Shown in pieces: positions 18,523 to 27,586 of a stretch of DNA of 54,421 nt. Within the stretch, counting starts at the first letter, position 1. Every line of letters starts with the position of its first letter. The notes below the pieces were generated by a model. The model made no database searches and was not told where the DNA came from. It saw only the letters and a list, made by a program, of their open reading frames with translations. Source of the DNA: Ruminococcus sp. AF41-9 (GTDB lineage: Bacteria > Bacillota > Clostridia > Lachnospirales > Lachnospiraceae); assembly GCF_003477525.1 (NCBI RefSeq), contig NZ_QUDO01000027.1:1-54421 (forward strand), given 5' to 3'. The position numbers and the translations under genes were made by a program.

Positions 18523-19350
18523 TTACTGAAGATCTAAACGATCTCTCAGTTTTTCACCAAATAAATTAAAAATTATAACTGTAATAAAGATTGCTGCTCC
18601 GGGAATTACAATAAGCTCCGGATTACTTTGCATATACTGTCGTCCGGCACTCATCATTGCTCCCCACTCAGCCATAGGAGTTTTTATTCCCATTCCGAGG
18701 AAAGAAAGCGCTGATATTTCCATAATGATCATTCCTATATCCAATGTCGCCGTAACAATCATATTTGGAAATATATTAGGAAAAATATGTCGCACCATAA
18801 TCCCAAGATGGCTCTCACCACAGACTCTTGCAGATTTGATAAAAGTCTTTTCTTTCAGAGAAATCACCATACTTCTCGACAATCTTGCATATTCCGTCCA
18901 GTATACCGCACAAAGTGCCAGCACAGTATTCTCAATACCGATTCCAAGCACACCAGCCACAGCGATTGCCAGTATCATTCTGGGGAAAGCCTGAAATATT
19001 GTAGTAATACGATTAAGCAGTGCATCCACCCATCCTCCAAAATATCCTGCTAAGATTCCCAGAGCAGAACCAATGATAAACACTACAATCACTACAATAA
19101 AGCTTGCAAAAAGAGAGGTTCTGGCTCCATATAAGATACGGGAAAGTATACATCTTCCAAGTTCATCAGTTCCTAACGGATAATTCTGGCCTGCCGGTGA
19201 CAGCTGCTTCAGAATATTTGTTTTATATGGATCATTTGGTGCAAGAACCGGTGCCAGTATAGCAATCAAAAACAGCAGTATCAACCAGCAGCTCATAAAA
19301 TAAAAAAGAAACTGTGACTGCTTTTTACCGTCCTTTGTTTTCGTTCTCAT
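18523..19350 (-). CDS. ABC importer 3, permease C (NikC/DppC-like)
   Basis: 275 aa. One helix, the YPLGTDELGRCILSRILYGAR block and five more helices; EAA loop near SARVCGESHLGIMVRHIFPN. The start ATG overlaps the permease B stop by 4 bp. Confidence 0.92.
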   Translation of the reverse strand: MRTKTKDGKKQSQFLFYFMSCWLILLFLIAILAPVLAPNDPYKTNILKQLSPAGQNYPLGTDELGRCILSRILYGARTSLFASFIVVIVVFIIGSALGILAGYFGGWVDALLNRITTIFQAFPRMILAIAVAGVLGIGIENTVLALCAVYWTEYARLSRSMVISLKEKTFIKSARVCGESHLGIMVRHIFPNIFPNMIVTATLDIGMIIMEISALSFLGMGIKTPMAEWGAMMSAGRQYMQSNPELIVIPGAAIFITVIIFNLFGEKLRDRLDLQ

Positions 19351-20294
19351 GCTCCTGCCCCCTTCCTGACTCTCGGATCAAGACCTGCATAAGAAGCATC
19401 TACAAGGAAATTAATAAGCAGATATAAAAGAGCCAGCCATAATACGATTCCCTGCAGCAATATATAATCGCTGGTTTTTACCGCCGACACTGCCAGCTGT
19501 CCGAGTCCCTGCCAGCTGAAAATAGACTCAACAACCGCCGCTCCACCAAGCTGTGTGCCAAAATGAATACCTATCAATGTTAAAATCGGCATCCAGGAGT
19601 TACGAAGAACGTGCTGAAACAAAATACGGCTCTTTTTCACTCCTCGTGCTCTCGCTCCCCGTACATACGGTCTTTCCAGTTCCGTCAAGACAGCAGAACG
19701 TACCTGTCTTGTGAGTTTTGCCGCTGACTGAAAAGCCAATACCGCCATAGGCAGAGTCAATCCCTTAAGACCATTATCTCCTGTTATAGAAAACACATGA
19801 ATACGAACACTGAAAAAATACAGCAACAGAAGCGCTGCCAGAAAAGAAGGAAGCGAAATCCCCACAAAAGAAATTATCCTGCTGATATTATCAATTACTC
19901 CATCTTTTCGGTAAGCACACAGCACACCTAACGGAATTGATATCAGAATACATACAAACATAGATGCACAGGCCAGAACAACTGTAGAACCAATTTTGCC
20001 TTTTAATTCCTGAATCACCGGTTTTCCGGTAGAATAAGAATTTCCAAAGTTTCCACGAAGTGCATTTCCAAGCCATGTGGTGTATTGAACCAGAAATGGT
20101 TTATCCAGTCCCCATTTTTCTCTTTGTGCCTGTATTGCTTCTTCTGATATTGTTCCTTTATTTCCATCTCCTCCTGCAAGATATTTCTCAGCAGGATCAC
20201 CGGGTCCCAGATACATCAGTGAAAAAGATAAAAACGTAATTCCTATCAGAACGATGAAAAGACGACTTACAGACAAAAAAATACGCTTAAACAA
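19347..20294 (-). CDS. ABC importer 3, permease B (NikB/DppB-like)
   Basis: 315 aa from a TTG start (FKRIFLSVSRLFIVL), preceded by AGGGGGGATTATT. The frame is open to an ATG at 20357, but that would put the -10 box and part of operator site 3 inside the gene. It has LGPGDPAEKY, GLDKPFLVQYTTWL, the coupling loop YVRGARARGV and ends LDPRVRKG. First gene of operon 3 and divergent from the methyltransferase at 20552. Confidence 0.9.
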   Translation of the reverse strand: MFKRIFLSVSRLFIVLIGITFLSFSLMYLGPGDPAEKYLAGGDGNKGTISEEAIQAQREKWGLDKPFLVQYTTWLGNALRGNFGNSYSTGKPVIQELKGKIGSTVVLACASMFVCILISIPLGVLCAYRKDGVIDNISRIISFVGISLPSFLAALLLLYFFSVRIHVFSITGDNGLKGLTLPMAVLAFQSAAKLTRQVRSAVLTELERPYVRGARARGVKKSRILFQHVLRNSWMPILTLIGIHFGTQLGGAAVVESIFSWQGLGQLAVSAVKTSDYILLQGIVLWLALLYLLINFLVDASYAGLDPRVRKGAGA

Positions 20295-20328
20295 ATAATC
20301 CCCCCTGTAATATCTAATTATCAGATTG

Positions 20329-20374
20329 ATTCTAATCTTTACAACAATTGCACGCAACCCTCCATGGGGGATAT
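20329..20374 (-). promoter_or_regulatory. Operator/promoter site 3 of the regulon
   Basis: Minus strand ATATCCCC-N6-GGGTTGC at 20374-20354. TTGCGT (20357-20352) is the -35 box, and after 17 bp TAGAAT (20334-20329) is the -10. It drives importer operon 3, with a leader of about 28 nt. Confidence 0.65.
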
Positions 20375-20460
20375 TCTTGCATTCAATTTTGGAATACTTA
20401 TAGTTTTAAATCGCATAGCTACCGTTTCTGCATATTCCTGTATTCGATTTCAGAATCATC

Positions 20461-20506
20461 ATATCCCCTATATGGGGTTGTTGAAAATAATTCATCTTGT
20501 TACAAT
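20461..20506 (+). promoter_or_regulatory. Operator/promoter site 4 of the regulon
   Basis: ATATCCCC-N6-GGGTTGT at 20461-20481. TTGTTG (20478-20483) is the -35, followed by 17 bp and TACAAT (20501-20506). It drives the divergent methyltransferase. The distance from the end of the motif to the -10 is 19 bp, identical to sites 1 and 3 and one more than site 2. Confidence 0.65.
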
Positions 20507-20551
20507 CATCTCATAGTCCTGCGGGACACTCTAACCAAAAGGAGAAACTAC

Positions 20552-21313
20552 ATGCAAAATAAAATGGAAAACACAAAAAAGCTGGAGAACAGAATTAAAA
20601 ATTACTGGGGAATGCGTTCTTCCTATTTTGAAAAAACCAGAGAAAATGAACTTCTCAACTCAGATATCGGAAACAGATGGATTGAAACATTTAATAAGTA
20701 TGTCTCACTGGAACAAACGGCACTTAACATACTTGATATTGGAACCGGCGCCGGATATTTTGCAATTTTACTTGACCATCTTGGGCATCGCACAACCGGT
20801 ATTGATCTGACACCTGAGATGATTTCCGCTGCAAATGATCTGGCATCCAAACACCACTCCAATGCACATTTTCTGGTAATGGATGCCATGCATCTTGATT
20901 TTCCCGACAACAGTTTTGACGCTATCGTTACCAGAAATCTTACATGGACTCTTCCTGACGTTCCACTGGCTTACAGAGAATGGTTCCGTGTTTTAAAATC
21001 AGGCGGAGTACTCATTAATTTTGATGCTAATTACGGGAACAATGTACGCTACGAGCAGAACAATCCTCCTGTTCCTTCGCAGGATACCCCCTTCGATCAT
21101 CAGCCTCTTATGGATGATATGCGAAAAGAAAACGCCGAAATCACTCTTTCTATGGAAGCAAGCAGACAAAACCGCCCTGTATGGGATCTGAGTATACTTC
21201 CTTCCTGCGGCTTTTCAGAATTCGGTGCAGACCTGAATGCCGGCAAAAAAATCATGAAAGAATGGGATCAGATTACATCTCCCATGTTTGTTGTCTGGGC
21301 AAAAAAAGAATAA
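20552..21313 (+). CDS. Class I SAM-dependent methyltransferase (importer-associated, paralog B)
   Basis: 253 aa from MQNKMENTKK, chosen because AAAAGGAGAAACTAC precedes it; the longer frame would start upstream of the promoter. SAM motif I ILDIGTGAGYFAILL, motif II TGIDLTPEM, then MDAMHLDFPDNSFDAIVTRN and RNLTWTLPDVP. It is a paralog of 14092-14844. It is one of the few plus-strand genes here, and has its own copy of the operator motif that the importer operons carry, so co-regulation is strongly suggested. Substrate unknown. Confidence 0.9.
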   Translation: MQNKMENTKKLENRIKNYWGMRSSYFEKTRENELLNSDIGNRWIETFNKYVSLEQTALNILDIGTGAGYFAILLDHLGHRTTGIDLTPEMISAANDLASKHHSNAHFLVMDAMHLDFPDNSFDAIVTRNLTWTLPDVPLAYREWFRVLKSGGVLINFDANYGNNVRYEQNNPPVPSQDTPFDHQPLMDDMRKENAEITLSMEASRQNRPVWDLSILPSCGFSEFGADLNAGKKIMKEWDQITSPMFVVWAKKE

Positions 21314-21374
21314 ATTTCCATATCTTTTTTACACATGTTTCAAACACGCTCTAACCCAAAGAACTCAAAAATGT

Positions 21375-21416
21375 AAAAGGCATCCTGACCTTGTAACAAG
21401 GTAGAACGCCTTTTTT
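21375..21416 (+). terminator. Terminator after methyltransferase B
   Basis: AAAGGC ... GCCTTTTTT outer stem with an inner perfect ACCTTG-TAA-CAAGGT stem, about 60 nt after the stop. The outer A/T runs on both sides mean it could work in both directions. Confidence 0.75.
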
Positions 21417-21587
21417 CATACTGTCCATTTGAATCTGACTGCAGTAAACATTACCTAATAGAATTTTTCTATTGATTTCTTATAAACTGCTACATTCTAA
21501 CAGTATCTTTACTGAATTTATTCTCTTTTTTGCACTCTCCAGGCGATATTTTACCAGTTCTTCCAGATTTTCAGGAAAGATTAAAAC

Positions 21588-23342
21588 TTATGACAATTTC
21601 CAGTTTACAGACTCTGTCTGAAGGTCAACCAGTTTTCTGTAAAGGCCACGTTTCTCCATCAAAGTCTCATGATTTCCCTTCTCAGCAACAATTCCATCTG
21701 CCAGAACTACGATCTGGTCTGCTGCTTCGATAGTTCTCATTCGATGCGCAATAACAAGAACTGTCTTGCCTTTAACCAGTCTGGAAATAGCATTCTGAAT
21801 TTCTGTTTCGTTATCTACGTCAAGGGATGCAGTTGCTTCATCCAGCAGGATAACCGGTGCATCTTTCAGCAGCGCACGGGCAATGGAAAGTCTCTGGCAT
21901 TCGCCGCCGGAAAGTGTAGAGCCGTTTTCTCCGATCACCGTCTGGTATCCCTGCGGAAGTCTGTTGATAAATTCATCACACATGGCAGCTTTTGCCGCTG
22001 CGATCACTTCCTCATCAGTTGCATTCTTTCGACCCACACGGATATTTTCCATGATCGTGTTATTGAATAATACAACATCCTGGAAAACAATAGAAAAGTT
22101 TTTCATCAGCATGGTGGAATCCAGAGGTTCAATGTCTTTGCCTCCAAGCAGAATCTTTCCGCCATCCAGTGGATAAAACTTCGCTGCCAGTTTGGCAACT
22201 GTACTTTTTCCTCCGCCGGACGGTCCTACCAGTGCAGTAACCTGTCCCTGTTTTGCAGTAAAGGATACATCACGCAATACCGGTTTGTTCTTTTCGTAAG
22301 AGAATTTTACGTGATCAAATGTAATATCATAACCATTGGTACTGATATCTTTTTCACCTTTCTCATCCGGATACTCTTCAATCTCTTTCAGACGTTTTAC
22401 CTGCAAGCTGACGCCAAAGAGTTCTGCCATATTTGACATGGCACCGGAAAGCGGATCATACAGTCTGGAAGCTGCGATCAGGAACAGAATATAGGTAAAA
22501 ATGTCTGTCTGGTTCTTCATGACAAGACTGTTTCCTACGATGATGACAGTAGCCAGACCAAGTCTGAGGAACATCTGTCCTGTTGTGATCAGGCTGGCTG
22601 TTGTCAGCTCGGAAGAAATCTGAGCTTTCTCAGCCGCATCCATCTTTGCATCCAGTTTCTTCAGATATGCTTCTTCCTGGTTGCAGGCTTTGATATCCTG
22701 TACGGTTTCCAGGCATTCCTGGATTCCCTCTGCAAGTTCGATCCTTGCCTCCATATGTCTCTTTCCAAGTTTCTGCTGCCACTTTCTTGAGCAAAGCACG
22801 ATTGCAAAAGATACCGGTGCTACCCAAAGAAGTGCCAGTCCCATCTGCCAGTTAAAGATCAGCAGTCCGATACAAACGATTCCTGTAGAAATCACTGCTC
22901 CCCAGAACTGTGGTACTGTATGGGAAAAAGCATGCTCAAAGCTGGCTCAGTCACCCATAATGGTGCTTGTCAGATCAGATAAGTCTCTCTGATGGAAAAA
23001 TCCAAGCGGCAGTGTTCTGAGTTCCTCTGCAAGGTGGATTCTTCGTCTTGCACTCTCTTCATAAGTTCCTACATAGGCTGCGGTGTACTGAAGATAATGC
23101 AGGGTAAACACAACTGCAAGGATTACAATACCTGTAATTGTATAAAAAACTGCGCTTTTTTCACTGTCTGCTGTACCTAATATCGGACTCAGAAGCTGAT
23201 TTAATACAACTGCAAGTAAAATTACCGGAAACATCAGACTGATATTTGCAAGAATTGAATACAGGATTCCTTTAAACAGATCACTGGCACCCTGATCACT
23301 GAGTGCATATTTCTTTTTCAGTGCTTTAATCATGTTTCTCAT
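21588..23342 (-). pseudogene. Fused ABC transporter (permease + ATPase), second half-transporter, in-frame TGA
   Basis: Exporter-fold ABC protein of the type found in YbtPQ/IrtAB-like pairs. The reading frame is continuous from 23342 to 21588 (584 codons) except for TGA at 22947-22949, inside STIMGD-stop-ASFEHAFSH at the start of the membrane domain's second cytoplasmic loop. The C-terminal part is intact: Walker A GPSGGGKST, LSGGECQR and VILLDEATASLD. In relatives I remember, the stop position is often a cysteine (TGC or TGT), so one base would explain it. Nonsense mutation or sequencing error is most likely. It overlaps the first half-transporter gene by 17 bp. Confidence 0.85.
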
Positions 23343-25134
23343 CCCCCTCTCCTACTTTCCAGGAAACAGAAGTCTGATAGTCTTTCCACATGGAAGCGTA
23401 AGTTCCTTTCTTCTCCAGAAGTTCATTATGTGTTCCTCGCTCAATGATCTTTCCGTCCTTAAATACTAGGATCTGGTCTGCATCCTGAATAGTGGAAAGT
23501 CTGTGAGCAATCATCAGAACGGATTTGCCTTTTGTTAATTCTTCAAATGCAAGCTGAATCTGGTGCTCGTTTTCCGCATCTGCAAAAGCAGTTGCCTCAT
23601 CCAGTACAACGATCGGTGCATCTTTCAGGATGGCTCTTGCAAGAGCAATACGCTGATTCTCACCGCCGGAAAGATAAGTTCCACCGCTTCCTACTACTGT
23701 ATCAAGACCATTCGGAAGCCGATCGATGATTTCTGTACATTTTGCCGTCTCTGCTGCTTTTAATACTTCCTCACAGGTAGCAGATGGTCTGGCTGCACGA
23801 ATATTTTCAAGGAGTGTATCCTTGAACAGGCGGGTATTCTGGAATACAAATGCAACATGCTCCATCAGATCGCGTTTGTCGATGTTTCGCACATCTGCGC
23901 CACCGATCAGGACACTGCCCTCCTGTACATCATAGAAACGCGGGATCAGGCTTGCTGCTGTACTCTTTCCACTTCCTGACGCTCCGACCAGAGCTACCGT
24001 TTTTCCTGCCGGTACTTCAAAACTTACGTTATCGAGAGCTTTCTCTGATGCTCCAGGATAGCTGAATGATACGTTTTTGAATACGATTCCTGTGTCTGCA
24101 GGTTTCTGTTTCTGAACAGACTCCGGGAGTGTTTTCTCCTGAATGACTGCTTCTATACGGCTGACTGCACTCTTGGCTGCCATAAGCTGTTCGCTGGCAA
24201 ACATGATTCTGTTCATCATTGCTGTGCAGACTGGTGTAAATAAAGCATAAAACAGGAAGTCCAGAACTGTTTCTTCATAAGAAATCTGTCCGCTGAGTCC
24301 GGAAAGAATGATCATTGCAGCCGGGATCAGCAGGACGAAAGTGCTGTTTAATGCTACGGTAAATCCAGTCATCGGGATCCGGCATTTCAGCGCATATCCG
24401 GAAGCAAACTTCTCGTACTCTGTGATCGCATTATGGAAGTTTTTGAATGAATAAATGGTCTGCTGGAATACTTTTACAACCGGGATTCCACGGATGTATT
24501 CTACAGCTTCTTTGTTCATGATTTCCAGTGCTGTCATGTATTTTGACATGAAGTCTGCGTTGTCTCCACCCATCATCTGTTTCAGGAAAATCACGCTGAC
24601 TGCCATAGGGATCAGACAGCAGATTCCCATTCTCCAGTCAAATACAAAAATCAGAATGATAACTGCAACAGGCATTACAACTGCACCTGTAAGATCAGGT
24701 AACTGGTGGGCAAGGAAGCCCTCTGTAAGACCTGCGTTATCATCAATTACTTTTCTTAAACATCCGCTGGCATTCTGGCTGAAGTAGCCAAGAGGCAGTT
24801 CTACAATGTGGTGGACTGCTTTTTTTCTCATATTAGTCGCAGTACGGAATGCTGCCAGATGTGAAAAGATCAGTGCCAGGAAATAAAGGAAAATACTCAG
24901 TACAGAAAACAGCAGTGCCATCCATGCGTAATGGCTGCTTCCTGCTGCAAGTGTCACATCTCCCCGACTTAATCCATGGATCAGATCGCGGATCACAAAC
25001 CAGATACAGACAAAAGGCAACATGGAAAAGATAGTGCTGAGACCTGCAAGGATACATCCAAGGATTGTCAGCTTGTGGTAATTTCCTGCATAAGAAAACA
25101 TTTTGGAAAGCTCATCGCTTTTTTCTTTTTGCAT
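23326..25134 (-). CDS. Fused ABC transporter (permease + ATPase), first half-transporter, YbtPQ/IrtAB-like
   Basis: 602 aa from MQKEKSDEL, which has GAAAGGAG before it. Six-helix exporter-type membrane domain, then Walker A GASGSGKST, LSGGENQR and IVVLDEATAFADAENE. The aspartate after the Walker B glutamate is followed by AFAD rather than SALD, a variant also seen in iron-siderophore pairs. Encoded between a ZinT-like gene and the second half-transporter, downstream of a PchR/YbtA-like regulator. In such clusters the pair usually imports metal-chelate complexes; export cannot be excluded from sequence. Confidence 0.88.
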   Translation of the reverse strand: MQKEKSDELSKMFSYAGNYHKLTILGCILAGLSTIFSMLPFVCIWFVIRDLIHGLSRGDVTLAAGSSHYAWMALLFSVLSIFLYFLALIFSHLAAFRTATNMRKKAVHHIVELPLGYFSQNASGCLRKVIDDNAGLTEGFLAHQLPDLTGAVVMPVAVIILIFVFDWRMGICCLIPMAVSVIFLKQMMGGDNADFMSKYMTALEIMNKEAVEYIRGIPVVKVFQQTIYSFKNFHNAITEYEKFASGYALKCRIPMTGFTVALNSTFVLLIPAAMIILSGLSGQISYEETVLDFLFYALFTPVCTAMMNRIMFASEQLMAAKSAVSRIEAVIQEKTLPESVQKQKPADTGIVFKNVSFSYPGASEKALDNVSFEVPAGKTVALVGASGSGKSTAASLIPRFYDVQEGSVLIGGADVRNIDKRDLMEHVAFVFQNTRLFKDTLLENIRAARPSATCEEVLKAAETAKCTEIIDRLPNGLDTVVGSGGTYLSGGENQRIALARAILKDAPIVVLDEATAFADAENEHQIQLAFEELTKGKSVLMIAHRLSTIQDADQILVFKDGKIIERGTHNELLEKKGTYASMWKDYQTSVSWKVGEGDEKHD

Positions 25135-25312
25135 GAAATTTTCACTCCTTTCGTAAGTAACGGGAACCATATCCCGAATTACATTTCGTTATACCGGATA
25201 TTGATTCCCGCCATTTTTTATTTTTATATCATAACTGTTCAGTACATTCACGGAATAATGAACTGCTGAATAGTTATTTTATATTACAATTATCAGAACC
25301 AGATTTATAGGA

Positions 25313-26047
25313 TTACTGCTCAGACAGGTTCTCTTCGCAGAAAAGCTGGATGCAGTCGTCTACCATTTTTTCGTCATATTCTGTGGAGATTCCGGATGCA
25401 AGCCAGTATGCGTAGTCGCCTGCGTCATATTTCGCAAGCGCATCTGCATCGCTTCCATAACGGAATTCAATGTGATAAGTTGTGTCGTTTGTGTCCGGTG
25501 CAAGATAGAAATATGTAAATTCTCCGGAGTCTGCATCATCACTTTCGAATTCATACAGACCACGTGTCTCTTCTATTCCTACATAATGGTATGTATGAGA
25601 GAAGAGTTCTTTTTCATCTTTGTCATAGCCTTTGATGGTCTTTGTGTCACCATCAAATTCTACAGTTGCCATATCCTGTGTGAATCCGCAAAAGTATGCT
25701 CCGCCGCCATCTTTATAAGCTTCTACTGCTTCTTCACCGTAAACTTCACCTGTTACCATAGATTTCAGTTTCTCATAAGCTGCTTCTGCATCGTCTTCTC
25801 CTACAATTTCTTTGCAGTCATCAATCCAGGTCTGTGTATAATCGTCTGCAAGGATTACCGGCCAGAGTTCCTGATAGGAACCTGTCAGGTCTTTCAGTAA
25901 CTGATCTGCGTCCGCCTCATTGTCCGCATCTGTTTTTGTTTCCTGTGTATCTTCTGCACTTGTGTCCTCTGCATATACAGTCTGAAAACCTGACGGAACA
26001 GTTGCTGTCAGAACCATTGCAAGAAATACGCTTGTAAATTTTTTCAT
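25313..26047 (-). CDS. Secreted ZinT/YodA-family metal-binding protein
   Basis: 244 aa. Signal peptide (ends TVYAED, no lipobox), an acidic linker rich in D/E/T (26-48), then the ZinT/AdcA C-terminal calycin-like domain: MATVEFDGDTKTIKGYD, SHTYHYVG, GLYEFES and TTYHIEFRYGSD. ZinT proteins bind zinc and hand it to importers. The HFH metal-ligand motif of E. coli ZinT is YHIEF here (H192), and another His lies at 151/154, so metal binding may differ. Upstream is a long palindrome; downstream are the ABC half-transporters in the same direction. Confidence 0.85.
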   Translation of the reverse strand: MKKFTSVFLAMVLTATVPSGFQTVYAEDTSAEDTQETKTDADNEADADQLLKDLTGSYQELWPVILADDYTQTWIDDCKEIVGEDDAEAAYEKLKSMVTGEVYGEEAVEAYKDGGGAYFCGFTQDMATVEFDGDTKTIKGYDKDEKELFSHTYHYVGIEETRGLYEFESDDADSGEFTYFYLAPDTNDTTYHIEFRYGSDADALAKYDAGDYAYWLASGISTEYDEKMVDDCIQLFCEENLSEQ

Positions 26048-26070
26048 CTTAATTCCTCCTGTAAAATAAA

Positions 26071-26110
26071 ATTATGGCATCAATTAGCCCTAGCTAACCG
26101 ATGCCATAAT
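26071..26110 (-). promoter_or_regulatory. Long palindrome in the ZinT leader
   Basis: Arms ATTATGGCATC / GATGCCATAAT (11 bp) enclose TTAGC-N4-GCTAA; the two GG/TT positions between them become G-U pairs in RNA, giving an 18-bp stem with a 4-nt loop. It lies 25 nt before the start codon, just before AGGAGG. TTAGC-N4-GCTAA also resembles operators of DtxR-type metalloregulators. It has only a partial T-run afterwards. Confidence 0.6.
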
Positions 26111-26278
26111 CTTATATAATCTGAAGTTTTCTGTCCATTACCGAGGAGGTGTTATCTATCCATTTAGACACTTGTTCTGTTTCTTATATTCTTCATAAAT
26201 AGCACAAATATACTTCTATAACTTCCCTTTTTCCCCTGTACGGAACCTATTCTGCAAAAATATAAAAAAATATTTTCT

Positions 26279-27313
26279 CTATAGTTTGATATTATTTGTG
26301 AATCTAAATTGAGTAGGTGTAATTTCGTATACGGATTTAAATGCTGTAGAAAATTTATTGGGATTCTCATATCCAACCTGATGCGCGATCTCTGCTACAG
26401 ATAATTCTGTTTCCAACAGCAGTTTCTGCGCTGTCTGCATTCTGTAGTTCCGAAGCCAGGAATATACAGATGTGCCATATACACCATGGAAGCCTTTTTT
26501 CAATGTAGTCATTGATATCCCGAATCGCTCGGATAATTGTTCAATTGTATAATGCATCGTCAAGTCTTCCGTGATAAACGCAGCAATTTCTTTCGACAGT
26601 TTTACCTGATTCTGATTATAATACTCCGGCTCCTGCATTTCTTCCACGCTTCCCAGGTCACTGAGAAACAGTAATAATTCCAGCACTTTTATCTTGATAT
26701 ATCCTGCTTTTCGCTGTTCTCTTACATGATATAATTCAGAGAAAATATGCTCGATCGACGAGTTTGCACGCACAATACAAAGGCGTTTTTCTTTGCAGAT
26801 ATTCTTCTCTATATAATTCAGATCAATATTCAGAAGTTCCATGATCTGCCGCACTTCCGGCAGTAATTTCTCCAGATTGATGATGATAGAGATTCCATGA
26901 TAGTGATTCAATGGAAATGTAGAAAATGATTTCTTTTTCATCGCAGAACCGATGGATAAATCCCCTGCCGACAAATAGCAGCAACTGTTTTCTCCAAAAC
27001 TGCATTCATATCTTCCAATATAGCAGTGGTTAATCTCAATAATATTCTTCGCCGTCACCTGATCCTGATTGCAGTATGACATATGCATGTCATTATAGTA
27101 TAATTCGATGCCGTTAAATACCTGATATACCGTAATCTGACCGTTTCCGGTCTCATTGGATAGCTGATATACTCTGCAATCTGCCTTTAAAGCATCGTCA
27201 TCTTCTAATGCTTCACCGTACAGCTTTTTACCATCCAGTTCTTCCGGCAGATTTCCCTGGTTTAATAATATATCTATCGCATTAGAAAGAACTTGCTTTT
27301 TCATTCCCGGCAT
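26279..27313 (-). CDS. AraC-family regulator (PchR/YbtA-like)
   Basis: 344 aa from MPGMKKQVL, preceded by ACAAGGAGAATCC. The N-terminal domain has IIEINHCYIGRYECSFGENSCCYLSAGDLSIGS, the pattern of PchR/YbtA siderophore-responsive regulators. The C-terminal two-helix AraC DNA-binding domain has LSERFGISMTTLKKGFHGVYG and VAEIAHQVGYENPNKFSTAFK. Members typically activate metallophore uptake when the metal-chelate is present. Its upstream region has an inverted repeat TATCTAA-N17-TTAGATA overlapping the likely promoter. Confidence 0.9.
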   Translation of the reverse strand: MPGMKKQVLSNAIDILLNQGNLPEELDGKKLYGEALEDDDALKADCRVYQLSNETGNGQITVYQVFNGIELYYNDMHMSYCNQDQVTAKNIIEINHCYIGRYECSFGENSCCYLSAGDLSIGSAMKKKSFSTFPLNHYHGISIIINLEKLLPEVRQIMELLNIDLNYIEKNICKEKRLCIVRANSSIEHIFSELYHVREQRKAGYIKIKVLELLLFLSDLGSVEEMQEPEYYNQNQVKLSKEIAAFITEDLTMHYTIEQLSERFGISMTTLKKGFHGVYGTSVYSWLRNYRMQTAQKLLLETELSVAEIAHQVGYENPNKFSTAFKSVYEITPTQFRFTNNIKL

Positions 27314-27468
27314 TTGGATTCTCCTTGTTCTGTTTGTTTTATCTAACTTATTTTCAAGTATATTAGATAGACAGTACATCGTCAACAATATTGTAAAAAA
27401 TGCCCTTTGAAATATCGCGAGATTTTTTATATAATTTAACCAAATAACTGTTCCGCAGTTTATTTGGC

Positions 27469-27516
27469 TATGAGCAAGTAGCGAAGCGGATGATTTTATC
27501 CGCTTAACATGACTAG
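27469..27516 (+). promoter_or_regulatory. 48-nt leader element, copy 1 (small gene)
   Basis: 48-nt block with TATTTGG near its 5' end and CGGAT-N6-ATCCG near its 3' end. It aligns without gaps to 33379-33426 upstream of a methyltransferase gene, with 35 of 48 positions identical. The TATTTGG also pairs with CCAAATA at 27440, making a hairpin. It may be an operator for the neighbouring AraC protein or a shared structured leader. Confidence 0.45.
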
Positions 27517-27586
27517 AGGATAATTTTCTATCTATTTGTGCGGATAGATAAAAGTAACAATTCTATATGGAAAGGGGATTATATTT

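Noticed and set aside
15017..19053. Long plus-strand frames opposite the importer genes
   Set aside because: They are antisense shadows of conserved ABC genes with no ribosome sites or recognisable domains.
22900..22949. Selenocysteine insertion at the TGA of the half-transporter
   Set aside because: No convincing SECIS-like stem-loop directly after the TGA, and ABC membrane domains are not known selenoproteins. Kept only as a check.
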